64,000 nt of DNA, taken from NCBI GenBank assembly GCA_949987565.1, contig OX465110.1, positions 8,881,556 through 8,945,555 of the forward strand, given 5' to 3'. The position numbers were made by a program, and so were the translations under genes. This document shows positions 1-11,735 of this stretch, piece by piece. This DNA is from Luidia sarsii. Taxonomy: Eukaryota > Echinodermata > Asteroidea > Paxillosida > Luidiidae. Positions within the stretch are counted from its first letter, which is position 1. Each line of letters opens with the position of its first letter. The notes under the pieces were generated by a model, which was not told the DNA's origin, did no database searches, and saw only the letters and a list, made by a program, of their open reading frames with translations.

Positions 1-1020
1 ACCTTAAGCCATGTGACATACTTGCCTCTTTCCCCTCCCCCATTTCCCCCATTGTTGGACCGTTCATTTTTTATGGGTCAGTTAATTCCGCTTCCTTCGG
101 CCACTCGGCATATCTGGGGGGGGGGGGGGGTGGAAGGGCCGAGGGGGTTGAGGAAACGGACAGTGATCGAGGAATTACGGGGAAAACGGGACCTAGCGGT
201 TGATAGCTTGTCGTGTCGTGATTTGGGTAGACCATGAGTAGACATTTTTTTTTGGTCTTAAGGGGTCACGTCGAGGCCTCCGTATGCACCGATCCGGCCG
301 GTATCTGCAACGGCGCTGCATACACACGGGTGGTAGGACTTTCTCGCCCGGCGGTTGTGTGCCAGCGTCGGCCATGTCCTTTAATCCTTGCGCATTCGTC
401 CATGTAATGGCTGCAGCCGGATGATCCCGTAGGTTCATGCGCTATACCCGGCTCCAGCCGGACGGAGCGTAAATGGACATGGCCCAAGTTCAGTAAACAA
501 ATCCAAACAAAACAAGAATCAGTCGTGCAGCGGTCCTTTCCGTTAGCTCCTTCGCTGCTGGGAGAAAACTGAAAGCCTCATCGTGAAGAGGCGCACCGTG
601 TTGCCGTGTGATTGAGACGGGGATGTAGGGGGATGGGGAGGGGTTAGGGACGGGCGTTCGCACACCCCTGTCTGTGCTAGTCAGGTAAACTGCGTGTCGT
701 TGTAATCCACCCGCTACGTGTGCGCGGGTCCTTCGGAGCACTGTACCTGAAAAACAACGTCGGCTTACACTGATTCTCTCATTTTAGTTTTGGTGGAGCG
801 TGAGTCCTGTTCTTTGCTAATTGGGGACGGGCAGGGTGGTTACGGCAATGGTTAGATTGGGGCACGCGTATAGCGAGCCGTTAGTGAGGTACAATCGTCG
901 CTTGGCGTATACATGTACATGGCGCGTTGGGTATAAGACATTGCCATGGTCGTGACTAACTTGACCTTTTACGAGTCGGGTCAAACGGTGCATGCGCATA
1001 ATGGTTCTTTTCTTTTTGTT
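1..1020. other. Stretch without a recognisable gene
   Basis: Mixed-composition DNA. It contains a run of 15 G at 116-130. Overlapping short frames on both strands at 193-740 are caused by local GC richness and match no motif I know. No tandem or inverted repeat longer than about 12 bp was noticed. Confidence 0.6.
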
Positions 1021-1040
1021 TTCAGTAATACACACAATTT

Positions 1041-1130
1041 GTTTGCAAACTGTTCACTGACTAAAATGACCGAAATTCAAATATCAAAACTAGGAAGGGC
1101 CTGACGTTTCAAACTGAGCAGGACCTTTGT
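1041..1130 (-). repeat. Decayed hammerhead-like dispersed repeat, copy A
   Basis: It shares a leader (gcaaactg, then actgactaaaatgac) and the terminal block gggcctgacgtttc (1097-1110), followed by agcaggaccttt, with copies at 25279-25390 and 28751-28925. Read on the minus strand this gives a short stem followed by GAAAC and GTC, the 3' half of a hammerhead core. The stem is poorly preserved here and the CUGANGA half is not recognisable. It is probably a dead Penelope-like retroelement terminus. The family link is seen in the sequence; the Penelope assignment is inference. Confidence 0.55.
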
Positions 1131-1869
1131 GTTGTTTTGCACCGGCTTCTGTCAGATTTCGTTTGTCTGGCGCCGATTATTAACGGGCACATTATGATGT
1201 CACGTTGCCCTGGGCCGTGATTGCAGAATTTCTCTCGTTTTTAGAAGAAGGGAGTGAGGATTGGGGGGGGGGGGTAGGGAAATGAGGAAGGAGTTCTGCT
1301 TATTATTGTTGTTATCACGTTTTATTTGATAGCGTGAGGAGTGTGTGATGGGGAGGGGGGGGGTCTGTCGGGGTCTGCGACCCAGACGTAATGCAATGCA
1401 ATTCTGTGTTTTGTTGAGAACCGCTATGCCGACACGATGCAACGCTATTGCTCCCTTACACTCTCACCCTCCCCTCATCCCCCTCCCCCTCACCCCGAAC
1501 CTCCATTCAGTCCCGATTGGTAGGGAGGGGCCCCATATGGGCTGGGAAGAATGAATAAGTGACCCGGGGTCAGTCGGGTACGGAGCCCTCGGGCTCCGCA
1601 CCGGCGAGCCGTGGCCCCAGTCCCGGTCGATCCGGTCCCGAACACAAAAGACGCCGGGTAAGAAGCACGGAGGGGGAGGGAGGGAGGGGGAGACCCGTCC
1701 GTGTGACTGTGGCGTTGGGACCGGTGCGGTACCCTGTCGTACTCACCCGGGGACTCTTCGTGGTTGTGGTGGTGGGGGTATTGGTAGTGGTGGTAGCGGT
1801 GTATAGTGTTGGTGGTGGCAGATCTAATCCTCAATTGTCAGCGCATCGCCGAGCTGGCTGGCAGGACGT
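1131..1869. other. Stretch without a recognisable gene; poly-G and GGT-rich patches
   Basis: It holds a 12-base G run (1263-1274), a 9-base G run (1355-1363) and a GGT/GTGGTGG-rich patch at about 1758-1820. Frames crossing 1490-1954 are compositional. No exon-like segment was recognised. Confidence 0.55.
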
Positions 1870-2008
1870 AGAAAAAGAGACGGCAACAGAAAGAGAGGGA
1901 GAGAGAGAGAAGTTATTTGTGAGCTGGGGTAAAGAAAGGCAGCAGCGAAGGTAAAAAGAGAAAGAGAGAGAGAGAGAGAGAGGGAGGGAGGGGAAAAGAA
2001 AGAAAGGT
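1870..2008. repeat. Polypurine GA-rich tract
   Basis: Imperfect GAGA and GGGA repeats, nearly pure purine on the plus strand from about 1950 to 2006, with a less pure lead-in. The minus-strand translation is Ser/Leu/Phe-rich and not a gene. Confidence 0.85.
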
Positions 2009-2750
2009 ATCACACGACGAGAAGGAGAAGGAATTCATTTCGGAAAGAGCCCACGGGCGGCCTAGCTGTCCCCGGCAGTGGTTCCACCGAGAGCCCGGTG
2101 AATGCCCCCCCCCCCTCCGTCGAACGGCCCGCTGAACTGGCCGCCATTGACGCGCGCAGACCATAAATAATGGTGACTCAGTCCCGCTATAATATTGTGG
2201 TCCGAGTCGTCGCTCGGGGCCCGGGGTCGGAATCCTCATTGCGCGCCATTAAATCGAGCCCCTCGGCACAGCCTTTACAATGGCCAGAAATGCTCAGTAA
2301 TTGGCTCGGATACGCAAGCATGTAGCCCCGGTTGGGAACCCACCCACCCCCAACTTGTTTTCCGATGTTCCTCCGATTTTCCCTCCTTGCTTTTCATCAT
2401 TGATTATTTCCTAAATAGAGCCCAGACATCAAGAGTGGGGGAAGAACACAGCATCGGTGCTGGCGCGCTACTCTCCGACTCTATAAACTCGTCAATGCGG
2501 GGGGTTTAGTGTGTCGTCGTTCGTCCGGTTAATTAACTCTTGTTTCAACCGTCCCCAACCACGCTCTTTCCTGCTGTCTGGCTCGCTCATGCTTAGCGCT
2601 TTAATCACGGGCATCTCCGATTTTGTTGTGATGGTCGTGGTGTGAACAGTAGGGGGCGCTTTTAGGCGGTGCACGTCACCGCACACGAGCGTCCTGGTTG
2701 ACCGTGGATCCCTCTAAACCCCGCGCATCTAACGTCGTTAATTCTGGAGA
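2009..2750. other. Stretch without a recognisable gene
   Basis: Unique-looking DNA with a short C run near 2107. I see no repeat, RNA gene or convincing coding segment. Confidence 0.55.
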
Positions 2751-2754
2751 AGAA

Positions 2755-2812
2755 AAAAAAGACTAGGGCCAGCAGAAGAGAGAGAGAAAAAAGACTAGGG
2801 CCAGCCGAAATG
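2755..2812. repeat. Short direct duplication
   Basis: The block aaaaaagactagggccagc occurs twice, at about 2755-2774 and 2788-2807, separated by a short GA-rich spacer. This is a local tandem duplication of about 33 bp. Confidence 0.75.
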
Positions 2813-4231
2813 AATTGAATCTATGCAATCATTCCGAGGTCAGGGATTTCTTTCCGTTTTCTGGTTTTTTTTTTACTCTATCTCTGTCCCTCACGTCTTT
2901 TCTTCTGCCTGATTTTGTCCGGTAACTAAATCTATGGACTGGCCTCATCACGCCATGCCACTAGGCGCGTTGCGCTAAGGGTTCATTACGCAGGGCCGAA
3001 CCATGGCGGTCATCTCCGCTGCGAAAGGTACGGGCTCGGTACAGGTATTATACACCCGGCGGTGTGTTGAGTGTTGGTGAGGGAGAGAGAGAGAGGGTGG
3101 GGGAGGGTTTGATCGGGTGAACACGCCCCGTAGACGCAGCAGCTCACTGCCGGCGGGTACACCACCGTGTGCGGGCAAGATACAGCGTGCGACCTTCGCC
3201 TTCTCGTTGCGTCGACAAACCTTTCCCTCTCGAAAAAAAACCCCGCTTCCCAGTCTCATTCTATATAGAGAGAAAAAAAACAAGTTGTGAGTTTTGTTCT
3301 ACCACCGATTACGGTCCATTGTATTCAGACATTATTGTTCAATCAAAATATGTGGGAAGGGGGGGGGGGTGCTTGATTTCTCTTTATTCTCTCCGAATTT
3401 TTTCAGGGGTATTTGAAGTTTCCTGGTACCAGTACGCCCACACGGCATTATTCCAAACGCACGCAACCCGGCCAGTCATGTGGCAGTAATTTCCCCCTTC
3501 CATTTCCTCTATTTACCCGTTGTCTGCACTCCGTCCCGGCCCCCTCCACCACCATCACCACCACACAGCCATCAGGCTCTCGGCCTTTTTTTTTGCATGC
3601 AAGCTCTTACACCACCACCCACCACAGTTTGGGCCGATGCGTCCTGACCTTCACGGCGCGGCAAATCCAAGGCCCCGCGCACTAGGGACAAGAACGGCGC
3701 AGCGCCGCGAGTCGCTCGCCAGCCTAGCCCTTGGAATCCCCTCGCAACGCTCGACTTTGATCCGAGAGTCCCGCGGACGAGGTTTCGGACGAGGACCGTT
3801 TCGTGAGCCCACCACCCCCCCCCAAAAAAAAAAGAGAGAGCGAGAGAGAGAGAGAGAGGTTGCGAAGAACTTAACAGAGCAGCATCGTGCACTTTTGCAT
3901 GGCAGCACAGGGCAGGGGTCATTGAGATGTAAGTTATAACGTGTGGCTGACTTTTAGCCACTGCGGCTGTTGTGGGTTGGTCCATGTGTAACGCAAACCA
4001 GCCAGATGAAGGACCCAATTGCATAGACCTGCTCAAGCACCCCTAACCTGCTTAGCGTGGACTTTCGTCTCTGGTGAAAAAGCAGATTGCCTTGTTTGCA
4101 CTTGACTCGTATTCTAATATTGGGTACATAGCGTGCAACGCAAATGGCTTGTATCATTCATAGCAGGCCTTTCGTGCTTGGAGCATATTTCGGGCGCTTA
4201 ATGCGACACTAAGGAATTGGCACCCTTGCCC
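2813..4231. other. Stretch without a recognisable gene
   Basis: It includes an 11-base G run (3359-3369), a short A-run plus GA patch at about 3824-3859, and otherwise mixed sequence. Frames on both strands at 3520-4036 overlap each other and are dominated by Pro, His and Arg from low-complexity DNA. Confidence 0.55.
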
Positions 4232-4274
4232 TTTCCGCATCGCGAAACGGGCTCGGGCTTCGTCTTCGTCATCC
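4232..4274 (-). repeat. Short dispersed GAGCC-core element, copy 1
   Basis: On the minus strand: gatgacgaagacgaagccc, then gagcccgtttcgcgatg. The order (GACGAAGACGAAGCC, a GAGCC hexamer core, then a TTTCG block) recurs at 5330, 29631, 29811, 40567 and 44452. No termini or target duplication could be defined. Confidence 0.5.
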
Positions 4275-4853
4275 AACAGCTGATACAGAATTCTCAATCT
4301 AAGGGTTCCTTCCGATTGAGATTTGAGGCATCCGCCAATCAAAAGCAAGAGGGAGACCTCGCAGCCCTTAGCCTAACTAGGAACGGCATGCGAACAAATG
4401 GCAACATTGTCAAGGACGAACCACATCTTACATTCTTACCAAGTAGCCACGTCCACCGGCACACCCGCCAGTGATCCTCCGAACGTAATCGCCAATAATT
4501 ATATCTGCTGAAAACATTTAAGTGGAGCTTATGTTCTCTTCCCTGACGATAGAGCACAATTTGGGTGCGAGATGCCGACTTGTGTCGTTACGTTTGGGCG
4601 CCTTTTCGGGTTGGGTGTTTGGGTGCACGTGGGGTGCATCTGTGACTTACTGCTAACACGATACCTAGTTGTTGTACTGTACTCTTGACCCCTTGACAAC
4701 AAGGGAAGATGGCTGTAAATAAGAGAAGGAAGGGATGGCAGATTCACTGTCTGTCCAATGGTATCGGTGCCCAGATCAGTGTGTGGGGGAATAATCGGTA
4801 GGGGGTACCGTGCAAGGCCCACGCTTCGCCCTGCCGAACCCAGCCTGTAAATC
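4275..4853. other. Stretch without a recognisable gene
   Basis: Overlapping frames of 60 to 100 codons on both strands show no family motif. Nothing repetitive is evident. Confidence 0.5.
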
Positions 4854-4918
4854 TCTCACTGTATACAAGAGACCCTCTCCAAAAGTTAAGGGGGTCTCTC
4901 GAGTGAGGTTTGTATACA
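4854..4918. repeat. Small inverted repeat
   Basis: Arms ctcact...agagaccc (4856-4876) and gggtctct..agtgag (4892-4907) fold on each other. The palindrome tgtataca occurs on both sides (4860-4867 and 4910-4917). It could be a solo foldback or chance; no second copy was seen. Confidence 0.45.
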
Positions 4919-5329
4919 AACCGAGAACAGGCCGGCCGTTTGAAAACAACTTAAAAGCTGATAATTCACGAGACGAGTGAGACAGACAGAGTATAAATCC
5001 ACGCTTGGGGTGAGTTTGGGGAGGGGGCGAGAGGTTAGGAGGCGGGAACTCGTCCGATATTGTCAAGTCGGGCATTTCTATAATCGGGCGCGCTGGTGCA
5101 AAATAGTCCGGTTTCCACTGGCACGGATCTTATGCAACGATAAGTCAAGGCCTTCACGAATCGCTAGAACAGGCTCTGGCTCAACCCAAACCTAAAAAAA
5201 AAACACGATGTGGGTTTTTTGGTGGATGTTGAAGGTATCCTTTGTGCTTTGCGACGGAGTATTCGCTTAAAAATTGTAGTCCAGAGATTGTTTTTGGATA
5301 TCTCATTATAACGGGTGATGAGAGAAATT
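4919..5329. other. Stretch without a recognisable gene
   Basis: Mixed DNA ending in a short A run near 5193. Nothing supported. Confidence 0.5.
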
Positions 5330-5376
5330 GAAACCAAATCCCGAGCCTAAGTCTAAGCCCTATTTCGTAAATGGTC
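5330..5376 (+). repeat. Short dispersed GAGCC-core element, copy 2
   Basis: The sequence ccgagcctaagtctaagccc is followed at once by tatttcgtaaatggtc. The same right-hand block (ccatttacgaaatgaa, inverted) is found at 29634-29649, which makes this the clearest match between members. Confidence 0.55.
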
Positions 5377-6768
5377 ATCGCGCTGAGACCAAGACTATAC
5401 ACTACAGTGTGTACTAGGGGATACGCCCGTGCAACAGACACGGGTGCCACATCTATACAAATACAACAACAACAAGTAAACCAAACAAAAGCCGAACAGA
5501 TAATTAATCCTGCAGGTTTGACGAATGCTGACTGCACGCTACAAGCAAAAGCGAACGAGGAAACACAGGCTACGAGGCAGCCGGGTATGTATACATGTAT
5601 ACTATTATACGCAGCAGACACGATCCGTACGTACGTACGGCATCACCGTCTGATTTCTCTGTTATCGGCCACAACCTCAGTCTTGAGACTGGAAAATGTT
5701 GCCGTCCAACCGGTCTCTGTATAATAATTATCATATACACCAGCGGTCTCCTGCAGAATGGGGGAGGTTTACACGATGTGGTTTTTTTTTTACGGAATCT
5801 GTATGATCACCGGATGCCCTAACCGAAAACAGAACGTCGGGACGTGAGGGTTGGCAGGTCACCCCCCGATGAGAACCGCTTTTCTGATTTCCTTCGCCAA
5901 CATCTCTCCTCCCCTACGCCGTTTTTATGTATACAATTTTGTTTAAACTCAGACAAGAGGCGGTCTCTCGTCAGTCCCGTGCGCCACCTCTGTGGTCTAA
6001 CTCGTTCGGGGGAGACGGCTTGCGAAGTCAGAGGGGGGGGGGGCACTTTTTTGGAAAGGGAGAACGGGAGGGAGAGGTTCCTACCGTCAATTCGGGGGGA
6101 GGAAGGGTGGGGGGATAAATTTGAGACCACGGGCCGCACTCTATCCGACCGGTCGGTCCGATAACTGGGCATGGGTAGTCTAACCGCCTGCTCGCGCCAG
6201 CCATTCATTCACGCCTTAAAGGAAACAAGAAAATCCACGAAAGCGGCAGACAGCTCCGGAAAAAACCTATTGGTCTCGCAATCCAGATAAACGTCCACTG
6301 TGAAAATGTCTGACAATATCCTGGCGAAATTTTGGATCAACTTTTGTCAACTGGCGATACGGTTGGTGGATAAGACCCCCATCTGTGTCACTGAGTTGGA
6401 CGACAAAGCACCATTCTTAATAAAAAAACAAAACAAAACCAGAAACGCCGTTGAACCAGAAAAGTGTTGAGCAATGACTGTTTTATAATAATTGAGCAAA
6501 CGATTTTGTCCAGGATTTTGTTTTGCCCCTCATTTTAACGATGCATTATTGAAGATTTCAGGAGATTGTTTTGCCCACCCTTGTTCCTCGGTGGGTCGAG
6601 TTGGTCTCGGTCGGCCTGCGTACCCGATAACCCGACAGTGGAAGAGAGGCGATGGACCGAGTTGCATTCAGTGCCAAGCACCACTGCCAGGAATCTACAT
6701 TGCAGGGTCGTTCTTTCGTCTTCCTGTTTGCCTTTTGTTTTTCGTCTGGGCTCGCCCATGGCCTAGCC
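5377..6768. other. Stretch without a recognisable gene; two perfect palindromes
   Basis: It contains the 14-bp palindrome gtatacatgtatac (5589-5602) and the 16-bp palindrome ccgtacgtacgtacgg (5625-5640), only 22 bp apart. An 11-base G run lies at 6033-6043. No gene was recognised. Confidence 0.6.
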
Positions 6769-7130
6769 TTCTTCGTGTTGCATCTTATTTTCTCGGACGT
6801 GGAATTTCAATCTCTGTCTGTTTGTATATCTCTGACTCTCTCTCTCTCCTTTCTCTCCACCTCTCTTTCTCCTCTCTTAATTTGTCTCTCTCCCCTCTCT
6901 CCCTTTCTCTCTCTTCACATCTCTCTCTTGCTCTCTCCACCTCGCTCTCTCCCTCTCCCTTTCTCTCTCTCCCTTTCTCTCTCTCCGGCTTCTCTCTCTT
7001 TCCCCGTCTCTCTCTCTCTGTCCCGCTCTCTCCACCTCGTGCTCTCCCTCTCTCCATCTCTATCATCTCTCCCTCCCTCCCTCTCTCTATCTCTCGCCCC
7101 TCTCTCTCTCTGTCACTCGCTTCCTCACCC
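6769..7130. repeat. CT tract with a conserved 5' flank
   Basis: A 42-bp lead (ttcttcgtgttgcatcttat, ending in ggacgtggaatttcaa; 6769-6810) is followed by ctctgactctc and about 290 bp of CT-rich microsatellite. The lead is about 88% identical, by eye, to the inverse strand of 11600-11642, which also abuts a GA/CT tract. The tract is therefore part of a dispersed unit rather than an independent microsatellite. Ser/Leu-rich frames across it are artefacts. Confidence 0.7.
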
Positions 7131-8002
7131 CTTTGGATGTGGGTGGGAAAGGTTTAATATCAAGGCCAATGCCCCGCAGTAAACCGTTGTGCAGGCGACA
7201 GTCAAATAGCGTCTTCAGGGGCAATGAAGGTTAAAGTTTGCCAATCAAGTTATCACGCCAAGACAAATATTAAATGGTGTACATAGAAGTTAAAGAAGAA
7301 ACGGGTGAATAATATTCCGATTTTGTTTTAGTATGTATAAATTACATGCATTGCATAATTTATTAATGTGTATATTTTCGTTGGCCGGCTGAAAGCTGCT
7401 TATTTAGCCCATCTTAAAACCCACGAACGCCCACCACTTTCACAGGCATTTCATTTGTGACGTGTTGCTGTTTTATGTATCGTTTGTTCTTTGTAAAAAA
7501 AGAAAAGAATATATATTGTGATGTTCGTTCTGAGGCTCAGACGGCGTACGGATGGGGCTGCACACTCGCAGTGTAAAGTAAACCAAACCTGTACTATATT
7601 TTCAAAGGGCAGTCACACCGTACCCAAACGGCAGTGGGGTCCTTGATATAGGATATTGTGCTCACGACTGGCAAAAAAACCCACCCCAGCCCCACTCGCT
7701 TTGTGTGCATAGTCAATGTCCAAGGGGAATAAGTATTTGAATTTTTGTTGAAAGGAAGATTATGTGGGTCCACATTGGTGTCGTCGTTCACCCCTTCCCT
7801 CCACACTGTGTGCAATGGAGATGAGGTGTATTTTATTAATGGGGGTAGTTTTGTAATTCAATCCGGTTTTTAAAGAAAATAAATATATGTGTACGATATC
7901 ATTATCCAGACTCCAGTCAACGGACATTCTCGTGTCTTATTATGCATGCATCAGTCGAACTCACAGCTGGGTCTTAATATTAATCACGCCAGCCACAAAC
8001 GA
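7131..8002. other. Stretch without a recognisable gene
   Basis: AT-richer DNA (7260-7520 especially) with short A runs. I see no repeat or coding segment. Confidence 0.55.
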
Positions 8003-8385
8003 CCCCCCCCTCTCTCTCTCTCTCCCTCTGCCTCTCTGTCTCTGTCGCTTCTCTCTCCCTTTCCGTAAATTGCCAATAAAAATGAAGACATAATGGATGT
8101 GCTAATTCCTAACATTGATCTTGTTCTTTCAGTATTCCCCGGGTGGCAACGTCTTACATTACATCACACCGCGCTCAAAATTGCCCCCTTGGAAAAAAAA
8201 AAGAAGGGAAAATGCGAATTGTGTTTGTACCCAAGTCTGGACGGAGTAGTGGAAAAGGGTGGGGGAGGTGGGCTTATATCACACTCTCTCCATCTCTCTC
8301 TTTCTCCCTCCTTCTCCCCCTCCCTCTCGTTCTCTCTCTTTCTCTCTCTACCCCTCCTCTCTCTCTCTCTCTCTCGCTGCCGATG
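8003..8385. repeat. Two CT microsatellites around a unique spacer
   Basis: Pyrimidine-rich tracts lie at 8003-8060 (begins with eight C) and 8281-8384, with mixed sequence between. The larger tract ends cleanly before a GC-rich segment at 8390-8570. Confidence 0.8.
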
Positions 8386-8610
8386 TGCTGTGTTTGCACG
8401 CTAGGCCTAGGCGACGTCGCTAGCGGGCTGCAGGACGCTCACTGGCCGTCTTGGGTTTGTAGGCAGCGGGGGACGAGGAGCGCTTGGTCCCGGCGGACCC
8501 CGGTCTCGTTCTGTTGTGACGCGCTGGACACTTCCCTACCATTGACGCTCCACGCTATCGCATTCAACCTCACGTCTTAGCGCGTTCGTTCACCCCTTTG
8601 CTTTTTTGTC
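8386..8610. other. GC-rich spacer without a recognised gene
   Basis: The sequence is CpG-bearing, and one frame stays open from the preceding CT tract through it to 8580. The residues show no motif I recognise. Confidence 0.45.
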
Positions 8611-9465
8611 GTCCCCCCTCTCTCTGTCTCTCTCTGTTTCCCTCTTTATCTAACTCCTCTTCTTCCTTCTCCTTTCCTATCCCAACTCCCTTCACCCCTT
8701 CTGTCACTCTCACCGTCCCCACTCCCCCTCCTCTCATCCAGGCGTCTGTTGCTCCCTTCTTCTTCCTCCTCATCCTCCTCCTCCTCGTCGTCCTCCTCCT
8801 CTCCCCCTCTCCTCTCCGTGCGAATCGCGGCGTGCATATTGAGCTGGACCGTGAGCGCAGGGATGCGATGCCGCGGACGGATTGGGGAAGGGCAGGAGGG
8901 TCGGTCTCCATACCCAACGAGGCTGTCCAGCGCTGGGGAACAGATCCTGACGGGGGGAGAGCAGGAAGAGAGAAGAGAGAAGAGAGAGAGAAGGGGGGGG
9001 GCAATCCAGACCGACAGAAAGGGCGATCACATCGTTTGCAGATGCACAGCGTATCAGAGGCCCAAGCAGTTCCCTTATTGCGATGATGAGTAGTCTCCAA
9101 CAACATCATTGGCCAACAAATCAATGCTTGCCGATCGCTAGAGAAAGGCGGAGAGCGAGGCGAGTGGATGGGGAGGGAGGGAGGGAGGGAGGGAGGGAGG
9201 AAGGGAGGAAGGGGAGAGGCAGAGACGGGGTGAGACGGTGAGAAGGAGGAAGGATTCAACGCGAGTCAGAGACAGAAAAAAACAACGTTTTTTTAAGTAA
9301 AAAAAGTGCAAAAGACTTGAAAGCGTTTGCTTGTTTCGTTAGAATTTGCCTCGGTACAACTTTTTTTCTCTCTCCCCTCTCTCTCTCCTTTTCTCTCCCT
9401 TTCTCTCCCTCTCCCCCTCCCCCCTCTCTCACTCTCTCTCTCCTCCCTTCAATTCCCGGTTTCAA
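8611..9465. repeat. Cluster of polypyrimidine and polypurine tracts
   Basis: In order: pyrimidine-rich 8611-8818 with CTC/CTT triplets, GA-rich 8945-9000, a GGGA array 9166-9220 extending as GA-rich DNA to 9250, and CT-rich 9361-9458. Purine strands alternate, so neighbouring tracts could pair with each other. The long minus frame over 8570-9259 is low-complexity translation. Confidence 0.8.
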
Positions 9466-10220
9466 TTCCAAGCCTGATTGACAGAAAGTAGGAATGCAAT
9501 GACCTTGGCTGACCCTTCGACGGAACACAGGAATCGGAGCCAACCCCCTTCGCGCACGGCACACACCGAGCACATACACAAAAAAGAGGGGAGGGGGTGG
9601 AGGGGGGAAAAACCGCTAAAAAAGCCCCGCAACCGACGAAAAATGTGGCGAGAAATTTTGATGAGATGGCCAGCGCGACTCGTTCGTCCACTCCGTGGGG
9701 GAGGAAGATGGAGGGCGCTTAACTTGAACACACATTAACGGGAGGAGCGCAGACGGCCAGAGCGGCATTAATCATGCACGCTCCCGAATATTATACTTTG
9801 TAATCCATTCAATCTATGGTTTAAATATCCCCCTCTTTTCCCCCAGCAGGGGTGCCAATACCCGCCTTTTTCTCCCTCTTTCTTCGGCCCGACAACGAGG
9901 GAGGGTTTTTCGGTCATAATGTATGCTTTACCAATGTCGCCCGACGCGCCGGGAATTGAAAATGATCACTGAAAATGGAAAAAAAAAGCCGCGTATTTTT
10001 GTTCCGCCCGCCCCCTTGCCGAGCATAAACGCAACAGACTCATGCGGTATTGCACAACACTAAACGTGTTATATTTTCACCTCGTGGGTTTATAGATTGG
10101 GACATGTTACCCAGGTGAGTGCATGTAGATTGTCACTTATGGAAGCCAAGGGGTTGTCAGGGAGAGAAGCGGAAGCGTACGATTTCAACTGCTACGGTTG
10201 ATCATTCTGCCTTCAATAAA
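9466..10220. other. Stretch without a recognisable gene
   Basis: Mixed to AT-rich DNA. The last 20 bases before 10221 (gccttcaataaa) resemble the end of the minisatellite unit that follows and may be a truncated first unit. Confidence 0.55.
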
Positions 10221-10666
10221 ATGACATTATTTCATGATCGTTTTTGTTTGCCAAGATATACCCTCAATACAATGCCATTATTTCATGATCGTTTTTGTTT
10301 GCCAAGATATACTCTAAATACAATGCCATTATTTCACGATCGTTTTTGGTTGGCAAGATATACCCTAAATACAATGCCATTATTTCATAATCGTTTTTGT
10401 TAGCCAAGATATACCCTCAATAAAATGCCATTATTTCATGATCGTTTTTGGTTGGCAAGATATACCCTCAATAAAATGCCATTATTTCATGATCGTTTTT
10501 GGTTGGCAAGATATACCCTCAATAAAATGCCATTATTTCACGATCGTTTTTGGTTGGCAAGATATACCCTAAATACAACGCCATTATTTCATGATCGTTT
10601 TTGTTAGCCAAGATACCCTCAATACAATGCCATTATTTCATAACCGTTTTTGTTTGTCAAGATAAG
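10221..10666 (+). repeat. 51-bp minisatellite, nine units
   Basis: Units start at 10221, 10272, 10323, 10374, 10425, 10476, 10527, 10578 and 10627. Each reads atgccattatttcatgatcg, then a T run, then ccaagatatacc. The eighth unit has lost 2 bp and the ninth is partial. Because 51 is divisible by 3, the array stays open and translates as a 17-residue repeat. TTG-to-TTA changes give TAG stops in some units, so coding is unlikely. Two unit types alternate (TTTGTTTGCC or TTTGTTAGCC versus TTTTGGTTGG). Confidence 0.95.
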
Positions 10667-11035
10667 ATATGTAGGCTTCCATGGCGCGAACCTTCCAGTG
10701 AATTTCTCGAATGAATATTCCAAATTCCGCTTATTTTAATTGCACCGAAACAGGCTGCTCAGCGAGGTGTGCGCAAACTCGAATCATGTTCCGCACAATT
10801 ATCCCCAGAATGTTATACAGCCACGCACAATTTAATTCCATTCTATTTCTTCACCCTTACAGTTGTACACAATCATAGCGCGCTCGTAATGTTTTTGTCT
10901 TGTGCGTAATCAACATCACCTCTGCCAGACTTGGTGGTCGATGCGAGGGTGAAACATTTCGATCGCTGATTTATTTGTGTGCTTGGGCGCTCTCCAGATG
11001 ATGGTGCAGGTTCGAGCTGGAAAAGAAGATGGTGG
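10667..11035. other. Stretch without a recognisable gene
   Basis: AT-leaning unique DNA between the minisatellite and the GA tract. Nothing supported. Confidence 0.55.
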
Positions 11036-11250
11036 AGGAAGACCAGATTTTTGAAGGGAAGATGGAGAGGAAGAGGGGGGAAGAGAGAGAGAGAGGGGAG
11101 AGAGAGGGAGGGGAGAGAAAATGAGAGGGAGGGAGGGAAGGGAGAGAGGGGGGGAGAGAGAGGGGGAGGGGGAGAGAGAGAAAGGACAGAGAGAGAGGGA
11201 GAGGGAGAGAGAACGAGAGAGAGAGAGGGAAGGGAGAGAGAGAGAGGAGG

Positions 11251-11282
<32 letters not shown>

Positions 11283-11411
11283 GATAACAGAGAGAGAGAG
11301 AGAGAGCGAGGGAGAGGGAGAAAAGAGGGGGAGAGAGAAAAAGGAGAGAGAGAGGTGAAAGAAAGGGAAGAAAGAGAGAGAGAGAAAGAGGGAGAGAGAT
11401 AAAGGGATAGG

Positions 11412-11473
<62 letters not shown>

Positions 11474-11735
11474 CAAAGAGAGAGAGAGAGAGGGGGAGGG
11501 GGTGGATAGAAACAGAAGAGAAAGAGAGAGGGAGAAAGAAGGAGAGAGGGGGGAGTGGGACAGTCAGAGATTTGCCGACAGATAAGTAAGAGAGTTTTTG
11601 AAATTCCACGTCCAATAAAATAACATGCTACACTAAGAAGAATTGGGAGAGAGAAAGAGAGAGGAGAAAGAGAGAGAAAGAGGAGGAGGGACGGAGAGAG
11701 AAAGAGAGAGAGGGAGAGAAATAGAAATCAGTTAG
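11036..11735. repeat. Long GA tract with embedded conserved segment
   Basis: Polypurine DNA at 11036-11560 includes a (GA)n run at about 11412-11471 and resumes at 11644-11725. The non-repetitive segment between (11563-11642) is the inverse-strand relative of 6769-6838. The frames over this tract (Ser/Leu- or Arg/Glu-rich) are not genes. Confidence 0.85.

Noticed and set aside
10221..10666. CRISPR array
   Set aside because: The units are contiguous 51-bp tandem copies with no unique spacers, and the genome is eukaryotic.
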